Source: Microbulbifer sp. SAOS-129_SWC (lineage in GTDB: Bacteria > Pseudomonadota > Gammaproteobacteria > Pseudomonadales > Cellvibrionaceae). Taken from it: 64,000 bases of DNA. The stretch is taken from assembly GCF_039696035.1 (NCBI RefSeq), contig NZ_CP155567.1, positions 2,413,001-2,477,000 on the forward strand, written 5' to 3'. The stretch's first letter is position 1. The number at the start of each line of letters is the position of its first letter. Shown piece by piece: positions 9,478 to 18,399 of this stretch. A model generated the notes under the pieces. That model saw only the letters and a program-made list of their open reading frames with translations, was not told the DNA's origin and ran no database searches. A program made the position numbers and the translations under genes.

Positions 9478-9627
9478 GATACCGCCGCCCCCGCCGCAAT
9501 TGAAGCGCTTCGCCACCCATGCTATATTCGGCGAGCCTGAATTGGGCTGGTTTTCGGCCGCGGGCGGCTCCCAAGGGAGTGACAGCCACGGTTCCAGAGA
9601 AAATACCGCCAATCGGCCAGTGCGCAC

Positions 9628-10309
9628 CGCTTCGTCAACAGATCGGCCGCGTCATTGAATAAACTTCGCCGACTAGGTCTGCCCCCAGAATTACGGGCGC
9701 CTCGCCGGCCACAAACTTCCCGCTCAACGCGGGTATTTATCGCGAAGGTAAGACGGGCTGAAGCCCGCAGCGCTTGACAGGACAACTCAAACATTTACGT
9801 CCCTCTCTGCTAGAGAGCCAGCGACCGCACTGGCAAGCCCGGGCAGCCCAAATTCGGCGCCCCGGCCATAACACAGACAAACTGAAGGGGGATCGGCCAA
9901 AAGCCGACCGCAGCAGAGCTGACTGGAGACGTAAACCTCGCCACCCATTCGACTCATTAATGAAGGGTGGCGCCCGATTTGATCGCGCCCAACGCGGACG
10001 CTAGAGCGAAAACGCTCTAGAAGTCGAACGCCAAAAGCGCGCTACCAATCGGGTGGTACTACATAAAAAGTACTAAAGGATAAAAGGTGCTTTCACCGGC
10101 ACCAGCGGAAAGCGTGGCTCACTGCACGCTTCCGGAGTTACCGCAGTGTGACAAACGGGTAGAAGTCCGGCCGCTCCGCCAGTTCGCGGGTGATCGAGGT
10201 TCCCCGCCGGTCCCTGCCTGCCCCGCGGCCATTATCGCGCGGCAACCGCACAGCAAGCCTGCGACTTCAGTGTCTGGCCTTCGCGCAAACGCAAGGATAC
10301 AAGACACGC
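9628..10309 (+). promoter_or_regulatory. rne: Long structured intergenic region and rne leader
   Basis: The 832 bases between the rluC and rne starts hold no convincing gene. The last 310 are rich in hairpins: a perfect 8-bp stem with AAAA loop (10001-10020), GGTGC/GCACC (10086-10103) and a 10-bp stem with one bulged A (10106-10134). CACTGC at 10120-10125 could instead pair with GCAGTG at 10143-10148. In E. coli a long rne leader lets RNase E repress its own mRNA; the layout here suggests the same by analogy. A TTGACA at 9774-9779 lacks a good -10. Confidence 0.6.
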
Positions 10310-13300
10310 ATGAAGAGAATGCTAATCAACGCAACTCAACCGGAAGAGTTGCGCGTTGCCCTGGTCGACGGACAGTGGCTTTACGACCTGGACATTGAAA
10401 ACCGCACCCGCCAGCAAAAAAAGGCCAACATCTACAAGGGTAAAATCACCCGCGTAGAGCCCTCCCTCGAAGCCGCTTTCGTCGATTACGGTGAAGAGCG
10501 CCACGGCTTCCTGCCGCTGAAAGAAATCTCCCGCGAGTATTTCAACAAACAGCCCAAAGATATCGATGGTCGCATCAAGATCAAGGATGTGGTCAAAGAG
10601 GGCATGGAAGTTATTGTCCAGGTAGATAAAGAGGAGCGCGGCAATAAAGGTGCGGCACTGACCACTTTTATCAGCCTCGCCGGTCGCTACCTGGTATTGA
10701 TGCCCAACAACCCTCGCGCTGGCGGCATTTCCCGCCGCATTGAGGGCGACGAGCGCTCCCAGCTGCGCGACGCCCTGTCCGGTGTCGAAGTGCCATCCGG
10801 CATGGGCATTATCGTACGTACCGCCGGTGTTGGCCGCAGCGGTGAAGAACTGCAGTGGGACCTCAACTACCTGCTGCAGCTGTGGGACGCCATCAAGACG
10901 GAGGCGGACACCTCCAAGGCCCCGCACTTCCTGTTCCAGGAAAGCAACGTCATCATCCGCGCGATCCGCGACTACATGCGCGACGATATCGGCGAAGTCA
11001 TCGTCGACGACAAGGGCGCCTATCAGCTGGCAGCGGAGTTCGCGCGCCAGGTAATGCCGCACTACGTCAGCAAGGTAAAGTACTACGAAGACGCCATTCC
11101 GCTCTTCAACCGCTACCAGATCGAAAGCCAGATCGAGACCGCCTTCGAGCGCGAAGTGAAACTGCCCTCCGGCGGCTCCATTGTGATCGACGTCACCGAG
11201 GCGCTGATCTCCATCGACATCAACTCCTCCCGCGCCACCAAGGGCGGCGACATCGAGGAGACAGCACGCAACATCAACCTCGAAGCCGCCGACGAGATCG
11301 CCCGCCAGCTGCGCCTGCGCGATATGGGTGGCCTGGTGGTCATCGACTTCATCGACATGCAGAACAAGGGCAACCAGCGCGAAGTGGAAAAGCGCATGGA
11401 GAAAGCCCTCGGCATGGACCGCGCGCGCGTACAGATCGGCCGCATCTCCCGCTTCGGCCTGCTGGAGATGTCCCGCCAGCGCCTGCGTCCCTCCCTGGGC
11501 GAAACGACCTTCCGCGTCTGCCCGCGCTGTAGTGGCCAGGGCACCATCCGCGGCACCAAATCCCTGTCGCTGTCGATCCTGCGCCTGGTGGAAGAGGAAG
11601 CCAAGAAGGAGCGCAGTGCAGAGATTCGCGCAATCACCCCGGTGAACGTTGCCACCTATCTGCTCAACGAAAAGCGCAAGGCCATCTCCAACATCGAGTC
11701 GCGCAACAACACCCGCGTGGTGGTGGTGCCCAATGCCGATCTGGAGACGCCGCACTTCGAAGTCCAGCGTCTGCGTGACGATGACTCCGCGACCCTGGAA
11801 ACCTCCTACAAGATTTCCGGCTCCATCGAAGAGAGCGCTGCCCGGGAAGAGGAAGAGCCGGTGCGCGCGCCTGCCCAGCCCGCAGTGCAACAGATTGCCC
11901 ACACCGCCCCCGCGCCCACGCCTGCGGAAAAACCGGCCCCCCCGGGCCTGTTCACTCGCCTGATCGGCGCCATTGCCAGCCTGTTCGAGGGCGAAAGCGA
12001 AGAAGACAAGAAGAAAAAGCACAAGAAAGCCAACGGCCGCGGCAAGAACTACCAGAAGCAGCGCTCCCGCAGTCAGCAGCGCGGCAATCGCGGTAACCGT
12101 GGCAGCCGCCCTGCCCGCCGCAAGGACGAGCGTCGCGAGGACGTCAAACGCGAAGAAGCAAAGCGTGAAGACACCAAGCGCGAGGCCAAACGCGATGAGC
12201 GTGAAGCCAAGCGCGAAGATCGCGAAGCCAAACGCGAAGAGGCGCAGCCAACCGGAGAGCGCAGCCAACGCCGCCGCCGTCGCCGCCGTGGTGGCGAGGG
12301 TCGCCGCCGTCGCGAGGAACAGCAGGCCACAGCGACTGAAACCTCTGCAGAAAGCGCCCAGCCCGCCCAGGTCGAGAGTGAGGCGGCGGAGCAGCCGACG
12401 CAACAGGATGAGCAACGCCCGGCGCGCCGCCCCAACAACGTGCGCGGTCGCCCGCAGCCCCGTCGCCGCGGCCGCCGCGGTGAAAATGCCGCAGCTGCAG
12501 CCGTCGCCCAGGGCCAGGAAGAGCTGGAACGCGAAGTCAATGAAGCCATTGACGAAGCCGAGAGCGAAACCAAGGGTCGCGGCCACAAAGAGCAGCCTGC
12601 AAAACAGCCCGAGGTGAAAGCCGAAGCCGAGACGAAGGTCGAAACTCCGGTCGCCAAGGCTGAGGCCAGCGAAGCAGCGGACAAGCGCGAACACAAGCCG
12701 GTGGAAAAAAGCCAGGCTCCGACCGAGCGCACCGAGAAGAAGCCCGCGGCAGCGCAACCTGCGGTAGTGGAAAAAGCGGAGCAAGCCCCTGCCCCGCAGG
12801 CCCAGCCGAAAGCGGAAGCCCCGGTAGAAGCAGTGCCGGTTCAGGAGGCCAAGGTTCAGCAACCCGAACTTCAGGAGACCGAGGTTCAGGTAACTGCCGA
12901 GGCACAACAGGCTCCCGTACAAGAGCCCGCCGAAGCCGAGCAAAAGCCGCAGGAAACCACTCCGGCTCCGGCAGTGGAAACCGCACCTGAGGCCGCGCCG
13001 GTTAAAGCCGAGCCCGAAGTAGCGACCGCCGCCGAAACCCAGCAAACCGCTGAGGAAGAAGCCCCGGTGGCCGAGGAAGCACTGCCTGCCGAGCCCGAGC
13101 AGGCTGCAGAGGCCCCGCAGCCTGCCCCGGCCGCCCCTGCAGCACCGGTAACCCGCGGCCGCGCCGTAAACGATCCGCGTGAAAACCCGCAGCCGCTGCG
13201 CGACCTGGAAATCGTCACCGAGCGCCGTGATCTCGGCCTGCTGCACGCGCTGGACACTGCCCAGCCCGCCGCAATCGAGCACCAGCCGCGCGCGCTGACC

Positions 13301-13384
13301 CGCCCGGCAAACGACCCGCGCGTCGCACGCCGCGTGGAACAGGCTAACGACAGCAGTGACGACGATTCCGCCGCCGCCAGCTGA
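10310..13384 (+). CDS. rne: Ribonuclease E
   Basis: Main endoribonuclease of mRNA decay and tRNA/rRNA maturation, and scaffold of the RNA degradosome. I start at the ATG at 10310 ([18 protein letters not shown]), giving 1024 residues. The catalytic half (about 1-520) has the S1 region, the metal-binding Asp in [21 protein letters not shown] and the zinc-link CPRCSGQGT. The rest is low-complexity: Arg-rich stretches (about 575-720) with repeated KRE units, then Ala/Pro/Glu-rich sequence. Two NDPR motifs lie near residues 954 and 1001. A long structured leader precedes it. Confidence 0.97.
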   Translation: MKRMLINATQPEELRVALVDGQWLYDLDIENRTRQQKKANIYKGKITRVEPSLEAAFVDYGEERHGFLPLKEISREYFNKQPKDIDGRIKIKDVVKEGMEVIVQVDKEERGNKGAALTTFISLAGRYLVLMPNNPRAGGISRRIEGDERSQLRDALSGVEVPSGMGIIVRTAGVGRSGEELQWDLNYLLQLWDAIKTEADTSKAPHFLFQESNVIIRAIRDYMRDDIGEVIVDDKGAYQLAAEFARQVMPHYVSKVKYYEDAIPLFNRYQIESQIETAFEREVKLPSGGSIVIDVTEALISIDINSSRATKGGDIEETARNINLEAADEIARQLRLRDMGGLVVIDFIDMQNKGNQREVEKRMEKALGMDRARVQIGRISRFGLLEMSRQRLRPSLGETTFRVCPRCSGQGTIRGTKSLSLSILRLVEEEAKKERSAEIRAITPVNVATYLLNEKRKAISNIESRNNTRVVVVPNADLETPHFEVQRLRDDDSATLETSYKISGSIEESAAREEEEPVRAPAQPAVQQIAHTAPAPTPAEKPAPPGLFTRLIGAIASLFEGESEEDKKKKHKKANGRGKNYQKQRSRSQQRGNRGNRGSRPARRKDERREDVKREEAKREDTKREAKRDEREAKREDREAKREEAQPTGERSQRRRRRRRGGEGRRRREEQQATATETSAESAQPAQVESEAAEQPTQQDEQRPARRPNNVRGRPQPRRRGRRGENAAAAAVAQGQEELEREVNEAIDEAESETKGRGHKEQPAKQPEVKAEAETKVETPVAKAEASEAADKREHKPVEKSQAPTERTEKKPAAAQPAVVEKAEQAPAPQAQPKAEAPVEAVPVQEAKVQQPELQETEVQVTAEAQQAPVQEPAEAEQKPQETTPAPAVETAPEAAPVKAEPEVATAAETQQTAEEEAPVAEEALPAEPEQAAEAPQPAPAAPAAPVTRGRAVNDPRENPQPLRDLEIVTERRDLGLLHALDTAQPAAIEHQPRALTRPANDPRVARRVEQANDSSDDDSAAAS

Positions 13385-13396
13385 TCGCGCCAACTC

Positions 13397-13429
13397 CGCA
13401 CCCGGAACGGCGCCGCCGCTCCGGGTGCG
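13397..13429 (+). terminator. Hairpin after rne
   Basis: A perfect 10-bp stem CGCACCCGGA/TCCGGGTGCG with a 13-base loop starts 13 bases after the rne stop. No T-tract follows, so it may be an RNA 3' end stabiliser or a weak terminator. Confidence 0.45.
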
Positions 13430-13503
13430 GCACCGGTATCTGAGTGAGACTGTTCAATAATTCATCTAACTTATTGAATCAGTTAAAAAAATTGCTCACA
13501 CAC

Positions 13504-13531
13504 TTGTACCGGCCAGCACGGCCGGTATAAT
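13504..13531 (+). promoter_or_regulatory. tRNA-Ser promoter with dyad in spacer
   Basis: TTGTAC (13504-13509), 16 bases, then a perfect TATAAT (13526-13531), followed by a GC-rich discriminator (GCGCCGG) typical of stable-RNA promoters. The mature tRNA begins 15 bases after the -10. A perfect inverted repeat TACCGGCC/GGCCGGTA (13507-13527) fills the spacer. Confidence 0.7.
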
Positions 13532-13545
13532 GCGCCGGACAAATT

Positions 13546-13633
13546 GGTGGGGTGGCTGAGTGGTCGAAAGCGGCGGTCTTGAAAACCGTTGACTGTAACA
13601 GGTCCCAGGGTTCGAATCCCTGCCCCACCGCCA
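13546..13633 (+). tRNA. tRNA-Ser (anticodon UGA)
   Basis: Acceptor arms GGTGGGG (13546-13552) and CCCCACC (13623-13629), with discriminator G and an encoded CCA (13631-13633). The anticodon loop is CTTGAAA with TGA at 13580-13582, decoding UCA and related Ser codons. There is a long variable arm, as expected for tRNA-Ser, and a T-arm CAGGG-TTCGAAT-CCCTG. Confidence 0.97.
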
Positions 13634-13641
13634 TATAAAAG

Positions 13642-13667
13642 AACCCGGCCTTGTGCCGGGTTTTTTT
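13642..13667 (+). terminator. tRNA-Ser terminator
   Basis: Stem AACCCGGC/GCCGGGTT with loop CTTGT and a run of seven T starts nine bases after the tRNA CCA end. A full copy recurs at 13769-13794, and a degenerate one lies near 13904-13929. Confidence 0.9.
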
Positions 13668-14020
13668 ATGTGGTGCTGGGGTGGCTTTGGATAAGAACCT
13701 CCGTTCGACTCGAAGGGCGAAGCCCGCAGAGCAGCGAAGCTAATCCCTGCCCCACCGCCATATAAGAGAACCCGGCCTTGTGCCGGGTTTTTTTATGTGG
13801 TGCTGGGGTGGCCTTGGATAAGAACCTCCGTTCGACTCGAAGGGCGAAGCCCGCAGAGCAGCGAGCGCAGCGAAGCTAATCCCTGCCCCACCGCCATATA
13901 AAAGAACCCGGCTTTATGCCAGTTTTTTTATTTGGCATAGGTGCAGATTTGGATGAGAACCCCGTTCGAGCCGGAGCGCGCCAGCGCGAAGAGCCGCGAG
14001 CCTAATCCCTCCCCCACAGC
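13668..14020 (+). repeat. Tandem decayed copies of tRNA-Ser 3' end plus terminator
   Basis: Three successive units begin near 13668, 13795 and 13930. Units 1 and 2 are nearly identical: a GGTGCTGGGGTGGC start resembling the tRNA 5' end, a spacer with TTCG-ACT-CGAA and GGGC-GAA-GCCC mini-hairpins, the exact tRNA 3' end (AATCCCTGCCCCACCGCCA) and the AACCCGGC terminator. Unit 2 carries an extra 9 bases (GAGCGCAGC) and a damaged terminator. Unit 3 is more decayed (CCTAATCCCTCCCCCACAG near 14001). The 3'-end copies are spaced 127, 136 and 126 bases. Confidence 0.85.
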
Positions 14021-14035
14021 GGGAACCGATATCTC

Positions 14036-14788
14036 CTATCCTGCGGGCTTCCAGCTAACTGCAGTTCCGGCTTGCTGGAACTTGAGTGGCTCCACCGGCT
14101 TGAATTTTCCGGACACTTCGCCGGCGGCTTCTAAGTCCGATGCCAGATCAAACATCTGTACCGGCGCACCAGCAGACAGGTCGAGGTTGGCAAAGTCGAC
14201 CCAGACCACATTGGGCATACGGGCGAGTTCGAAGTAATAGCGCTTGTTGGTCAGGTCACTGATTGTTTGCCACTGTGTCGGCGAGACATTCGGCTTTACA
14301 GGATCGACATAGCCGAGAGGCGTGGCCATATTGCGGATAACACTCAACACCCCGGCAACCGCTTCCTGGTAGGACGCCGGCTGCTCCGGCAGCTGGCTCA
14401 GGTAGTAGGCGCCGCGGGCAAAGCGATCCTCTGCCTCGGCTGATCCCGGTAGCAGCTTCTTGCCGCCGAGGCCCTCGTACTGCTTGACGAGAACCAACTG
14501 CTCTTCATAGATGGGCGAGTTGGTCATCACCCGGTGTTGCGTGCCGTGGTGAATCACCGGCTTGCCATTGAGGATCTCGATTACCGCAGAATCGCCCGAT
14601 GCATCCGAGATACAGGTATGCATTGGCGCGTCTGCTTTTTCGCCCAGGTGGATAATTTCGATGGGGCATACCTGCAAGGATTTGGTCGCCTCCACCGCCT
14701 CGGCGACGAATGCCCCTCCCGACCAATTCCCGTCACAGACTGGCGGCCCCCATACAACCAAAAAAATTTGGCGCAGTGAAACAAGCAC
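14036..14788 (-). pseudogene. 5'-truncated choloylglycine-hydrolase-family amidase
   Basis: The frame encodes the C-terminal two thirds of a linear amide C-N hydrolase (Ntn fold, bile-salt hydrolase/penicillin V acylase type). Diagnostic segments are DASGDSAVIEILNGKPVIHH, HRVMTNSPIYEEQL and a late TNKRYYFELARMPNVVWVD. The N-terminal part, with the catalytic Cys at position 2, is missing. Homology fades before VAEAVEA near residue 30, and the preceding bases are the end of pgaD. The product should be inactive. I infer a deletion that joined pgaD to the remnant. Confidence 0.75.
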
Positions 14789-14789
14789 A

Positions 14790-15260
14790 TCACCCCCTAC
14801 CCTCCCTTGCTATTCTCCCTGTCAATTTTTCAATATCCCCATTCGGCTTAAAGTGCACCACCGAAATTCGCGCGGCCTGCAGAGTGCGCACCTGCTCTAC
14901 CGTCAGCCCCCAGTGCGCTGCGTGGCGCTCTAATTCCAGCGGACCCGGCTGGTCTGTCCTTCTGGACGCATCGGCCAGGCGGCGTCTGCGCACGAACGCA
15001 AACGAGACTAGCCACAGCGCGAACAGGCCAATGACCGCCAGAAATGGCAGCAGGTCGTTGATAAGCAGGTGTGCTTGCCGCTGCGCCAACGCATCCTGCG
15101 CCCCGAGACCAACGAGCAGTATTGCCCAGAGCAAGTGCAGCAGAGGCTGCAACAGATACAGAAGCACGCCCCACGCGATCAGCGTAAGCAGCCAGCCCTT
15201 GGCACGCCGCCAACGTGAGATTTTTACGCCTTCGATGATCGGAGGCCAGCGCCCGCTCAC
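14790..15260 (-). CDS. pgaD: PgaD-like accessory protein of poly-GlcNAc synthase
   Basis: Small inner-membrane partner of PgaC. I start at the GTG at 15260, which overlaps the pgaC stop by four bases (GTGA), giving 156 residues. Two membrane helices (about 22-52 and 70-90) are followed by a soluble tail with HWGLTVEQVRTLQAARISVVH. The short size, two helices and position directly after pgaC support the call; sequence similarity within this family is weak. Confidence 0.75.
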   Translation of the reverse strand: MSGRWPPIIEGVKISRWRRAKGWLLTLIAWGVLLYLLQPLLHLLWAILLVGLGAQDALAQRQAHLLINDLLPFLAVIGLFALWLVSFAFVRRRRLADASRRTDQPGPLELERHAAHWGLTVEQVRTLQAARISVVHFKPNGDIEKLTGRIAREGRG

Positions 15261-16516
15261 CGGAAACCCCGGTCCGGGCTGACCCAGGTTGCCGCTTTCT
15301 CGCGGCGAAGATGCAGCAGTGCGTAGGGTAATCCCACCACCGCCGAGGCTGCCTGCAGTATCCAGAACACCAGGGGATACCAGACCACCCAGAACAGGTT
15401 GCGGAACATGCGCGACTCCACCCGATAGTCCAGCGATGCGGCAACCAGTGACTGCAGCAGGTAGGTCAGGGCCAGCTCCATACCCCACTGCTGCGGCAGA
15501 AAACCGAAGCCCTGCTGAACCACGGGTGTCTGTATGCCGAATAGTGCAAGGAACCAGATAGCGATCATCAGCAGCATGGCGTAGGACCACATAATCGACA
15601 CGACGTAGTTCAGCCAGAGTGGCCACATTCGCAGTCCGCCACGGCGGAACAGATACGGAATGGCACGCAGCACAACCGCCGTGCCGCCCTCGCTCCAGCG
15701 CAACCGCTGTCGCCACAACCCGCTAATGGTTTCCGGCGTCAGAATCCAGCAAATCCCCTTGGGCCCGTAGATCAGGTTCCAGCCGGAAAACTGCACTCGC
15801 CAGCTCACATCCACATCATCGGTGATGGCAGCCGGATCCCACCACCCGGCATCCTGCAGAGCCCGTTTGCGAAAGGCACAGTTGGCACCCGACACGGTAA
15901 AGATCGCGCCGTAGACGGTTTCCGCGCGCTTGATCAGGCCAACCATTGCGGAAAATTCCCCCACCTGCAGCTTGCCGAGTGGCGTGGTACGGTTTCGAAT
16001 GCGCGGATTGCCGGTCATGCCACCGAGCAGGGGGTCATTCTGGAAGCGCCGCGAACACCAGGTCAGCGCATGCGGGTCCAACAGGGCATCACCGTCGATG
16101 CCCACCAGCCATTCGTGTCGGGCGGCTAATGCGCCGACATTGAGCGCAGTGGATTTCCCCTGATTGGTGGCGAGGTGAACAACACGCATATTGGGGATGC
16201 GCCCGGCCAGTTCATCGAGCACCGCTCCTGTACGGTCGCGCGAGCCGTCGTTGATGGCGATGATCTCGAAGTTAGGGTATTGGATTTTCTCCAGCGCGGA
16301 GAATGTCTCCTCGGCCTGCTGCTCTTCATTAAAACATGGCACCAGGATGGATATTGGCGGGTACTCTTCCAGCGCCGGTGGCGCGCTGGGCACTGGCTCA
16401 TAGCGCTCGCGCATGTAACGGTACAAAAGCGCACCAAACATCCAGTAGTAGGCCATCACGAACGGATAACCGAAGCAGAATGTCGCCAGTAGATCGCCCA
16501 GTGTTTCCGCGTTCAT
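15257..16516 (-). CDS. pgaC: Poly-beta-1,6-N-acetylglucosamine synthase
   Basis: Inner-membrane GT2 glycosyltransferase that polymerises UDP-GlcNAc into biofilm exopolysaccharide. The 419 residues include an N-terminal helix, nucleotide-binding Asp90 (AINDGS), the DGD motif at 141-143, TDD at 232-234 with the catalytic Asp, and QRLRW at 270-274. Several C-terminal helices follow. A GGAGT ribosome site precedes the ATG. pgaD follows with overlap. No pgaA or pgaB is next to it; the upstream gene encodes a TorF-like barrel instead. Confidence 0.88.
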   Translation of the reverse strand: MNAETLGDLLATFCFGYPFVMAYYWMFGALLYRYMRERYEPVPSAPPALEEYPPISILVPCFNEEQQAEETFSALEKIQYPNFEIIAINDGSRDRTGAVLDELAGRIPNMRVVHLATNQGKSTALNVGALAARHEWLVGIDGDALLDPHALTWCSRRFQNDPLLGGMTGNPRIRNRTTPLGKLQVGEFSAMVGLIKRAETVYGAIFTVSGANCAFRKRALQDAGWWDPAAITDDVDVSWRVQFSGWNLIYGPKGICWILTPETISGLWRQRLRWSEGGTAVVLRAIPYLFRRGGLRMWPLWLNYVVSIMWSYAMLLMIAIWFLALFGIQTPVVQQGFGFLPQQWGMELALTYLLQSLVAASLDYRVESRMFRNLFWVVWYPLVFWILQAASAVVGLPYALLHLRREKAATWVSPDRGFR

Positions 16517-16627
16517 TATCCCAGTACTCCGATTACCGGAAAAAGCCAGCGTCGCGGTCGCGAGCCGTAGGGCAACTCGAGCGCTCAGGTGCTCGGCTTT
16601 CCGGGGCGCTCAGCCGGTCGGCGGAGA

Positions 16628-17377
16628 TCAAAAACTGCGAGTGATCCCGAACACGATATTACCATCCGCCAGCTTGGGGTTCGCCAGGAATGGTTCGATA
16701 TCATTGGTGTCATACCATCGCAGGGAGAAGTTGAAATCATTCCAGTCCTTGGCGATACCGAAATCCCAGTAGGTGTAATTCAGCCAACTGTAACCAGACT
16801 TAAACGTCTGCTCCCCGACATGGGCTGACAGGGAAATATCGCGCTGAAAGTCCGCGCTTACCGTTACCTCGTAGGCGAGGGATGAAACCCCCCTGAGAAA
16901 GTCGTGCCCAAAATAGTTATCGGCGTACCAGAAGCCCGGAGAAATGGTGATATTGGAAAAGCTGTAGCTGGGCGTGAAATAGAATTCGCCGTAATCCAGC
17001 TGCGATTCCGAGCCCGGGTAGTTGTATGACCAATAGCCGATATCGTAACTGAAGCCGCTGTCCCCGATATCGCCTGCAATACCGATGTAGGGATCCAGCT
17101 CCATACTGTTACCTACACCGCCAAAATCGGTGTTCGAGGCCCACAGCCCCACATAGATACCGCTGTCGTGGGACCAGTGCATATCCCCTTGCACCTGGGC
17201 GCGGTTATTGGAATTGGAGATACTGCGGAACATGTAGTTGGTGGAAAACAACAGGCTGCCACCGAATTCGCCGGGTATATCGTCCTCCTCTTCTTCTTCA
17301 GCGCAATAGCCTGGCGCTGCAATAGCCAGCAACAGCAGTAGTCCAGACAGTCGAGCAACGGTCACCCAATTCATCAT
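16628..17377 (-). CDS. TorF-family putative porin (Gcw_chp domain)
   Basis: Predicted outer-membrane barrel. The 249-residue product has a signal peptide (helix up to about residue 23, cut after GYCA). An acidic EEEEEDD stretch follows, then alternating strands rich in Tyr, Trp, Phe and Asp typical of the Gcw_chp family (FSTNYMFRSISNSNN, YDIGYWSYNYPG, LRWYDTN). It ends in Phe, like many outer-membrane proteins. It lies 111 bases upstream of pgaC on the same strand and may be co-transcribed. Its role is unknown. Confidence 0.8.
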   Translation of the reverse strand: MMNWVTVARLSGLLLLLAIAAPGYCAEEEEEDDIPGEFGGSLLFSTNYMFRSISNSNNRAQVQGDMHWSHDSGIYVGLWASNTDFGGVGNSMELDPYIGIAGDIGDSGFSYDIGYWSYNYPGSESQLDYGEFYFTPSYSFSNITISPGFWYADNYFGHDFLRGVSSLAYEVTVSADFQRDISLSAHVGEQTFKSGYSWLNYTYWDFGIAKDWNDFNFSLRWYDTNDIEPFLANPKLADGNIVFGITRSF

Positions 17378-17673
17378 CCATTCTCCCGGGCGTTAATCCA
17401 TAGTTGTTCCCGCCGCATCGACATGTCGAAACAGCCGCGCTCCCAGTCAGCACTTTGCGCGATTCAACGACAGACAAGTTTCTGGCGCAATGTGACTGGT
17501 GTGCCTCTCCGTAATAGTCGCTGCGCGCCAATTTGCAAGAAACCGCCCGGGCGGGGCGCCCCCTGCCACCTCTGCGACCGTCGTCACAGCCTCCGCACTG
17601 CGCAAAAACGCCCTCTGCGCAGCAGTTGACTAATCTATAAATTGGCGCAAACCAATACGGCGTTCAGGAGATC
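17378..17673. promoter_or_regulatory. Divergent intergenic region
   Basis: Separates the TorF-like gene (minus) from the VTT-protein operon (plus). It contains a perfect 12-base palindrome TCGACATGTCGA (17418-17429) close to the TorF-like gene, and a clear CAGGAGA ribosome site before 17674. I could not identify a good sigma-70 promoter for either direction. Confidence 0.4.
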
Positions 17674-18399
17674 ATGCAGAGCGACACTATGGCGGTAAAG
17701 TACTCCCCTGTTCTCCTTCTCGTAGTCTGTATTCTCGTGGTCACTGCCGCGGTAGGGCTGCTGCACTATTTCGAGCTCGACCAGCGCCTCATCGAACTAC
17801 TGCAGTGGCTGGACAGTCGCGGATGGCAGGCGAGCTTGCTGTTTGTGTTGATCATGGCCGCGGCCATCGTGGTACTGGCACCCGGGGTGATCTTTACCAT
17901 GGGTGCGGGCTTCGTGTTCGGCGTCCTGCGCGGCACACTGCTGGTGGTGGCGGGTACTGTGCTAGGGTCCACGCTGGCATTTTTGATCGCACGCTACCTG
18001 ATTGGCGAGCGGCCATCGCGTTGGCTGATGTCCCACGTACGTCCGCCACATCTGGGCGAAGTGATTCGTGAGGAGGGCTGGCGCATGGTGATGCTCACGC
18101 GCCTGGTGCCGCTGTTTCCGTTCAAGCTCTCCAACTATTTTTTCGGCCTCACCCCGGTGCGGCTGCGGGACTTTGTTATCGGCAATGCGATTGGCATCAT
18201 TCCGATCACGCTAAACAATGTTTACCTCGGCTCTATTGCCGCGGACCTCGCCACGCTCGGGCAAGGCGGCAGTGAACGCACGCCGTTACAGTGGACGTTT
18301 TACGGTGTCGGCTTTGTACTCGCGGTGGTGGGTGTCATCGGACTGACACGCATCGCCAAGCGGGCACTGGCCCGCAAGATCGATAAAGAGGACCTGTAA
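17674..18399 (+). CDS. TVP38/TMEM64 (VTT/DedA-like) membrane protein
   Basis: Polytopic inner-membrane protein of 241 residues. It carries the VTT-domain signature: ILVVAAAIVVLAPG-like and GAGFVFGVLRGTLLVVAGTVLGSTLAFLIARY, then MVMLTRLVPLFPFKLSNYFFGLT with the conserved Arg and Pro. Proteins of this superfamily have been linked to lipid scrambling. It is the first gene of a tightly packed operon and its TAA stop shares one base with the next ATG (TAATG, 18397-18401). It ends in a Lys/Arg-rich cytoplasmic tail. Confidence 0.88.
   Translation: MQSDTMAVKYSPVLLLVVCILVVTAAVGLLHYFELDQRLIELLQWLDSRGWQASLLFVLIMAAAIVVLAPGVIFTMGAGFVFGVLRGTLLVVAGTVLGSTLAFLIARYLIGERPSRWLMSHVRPPHLGEVIREEGWRMVMLTRLVPLFPFKLSNYFFGLTPVRLRDFVIGNAIGIIPITLNNVYLGSIAADLATLGQGGSERTPLQWTFYGVGFVLAVVGVIGLTRIAKRALARKIDKEDL

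Noticed and set aside
9478..9627. Longer N-terminus for RluC (50 extra codons)
   Set aside because: The extension is Gly/Pro-rich, lacks homology to RluC starts and lies in the rluC-rne intergenic region.
10322..13393. A 1023-codon open frame on the minus strand across rne
   Set aside because: It is the complement of a verified RNase E gene. Its length comes from GC-rich codon bias and the low-complexity tail, and it has no recognisable domain.
13668..14020. Tandem repeats considered as a CRISPR array
   Set aside because: Units are about 127-136 bases, too long, few and without unique spacers, and they match the tRNA and its terminator.
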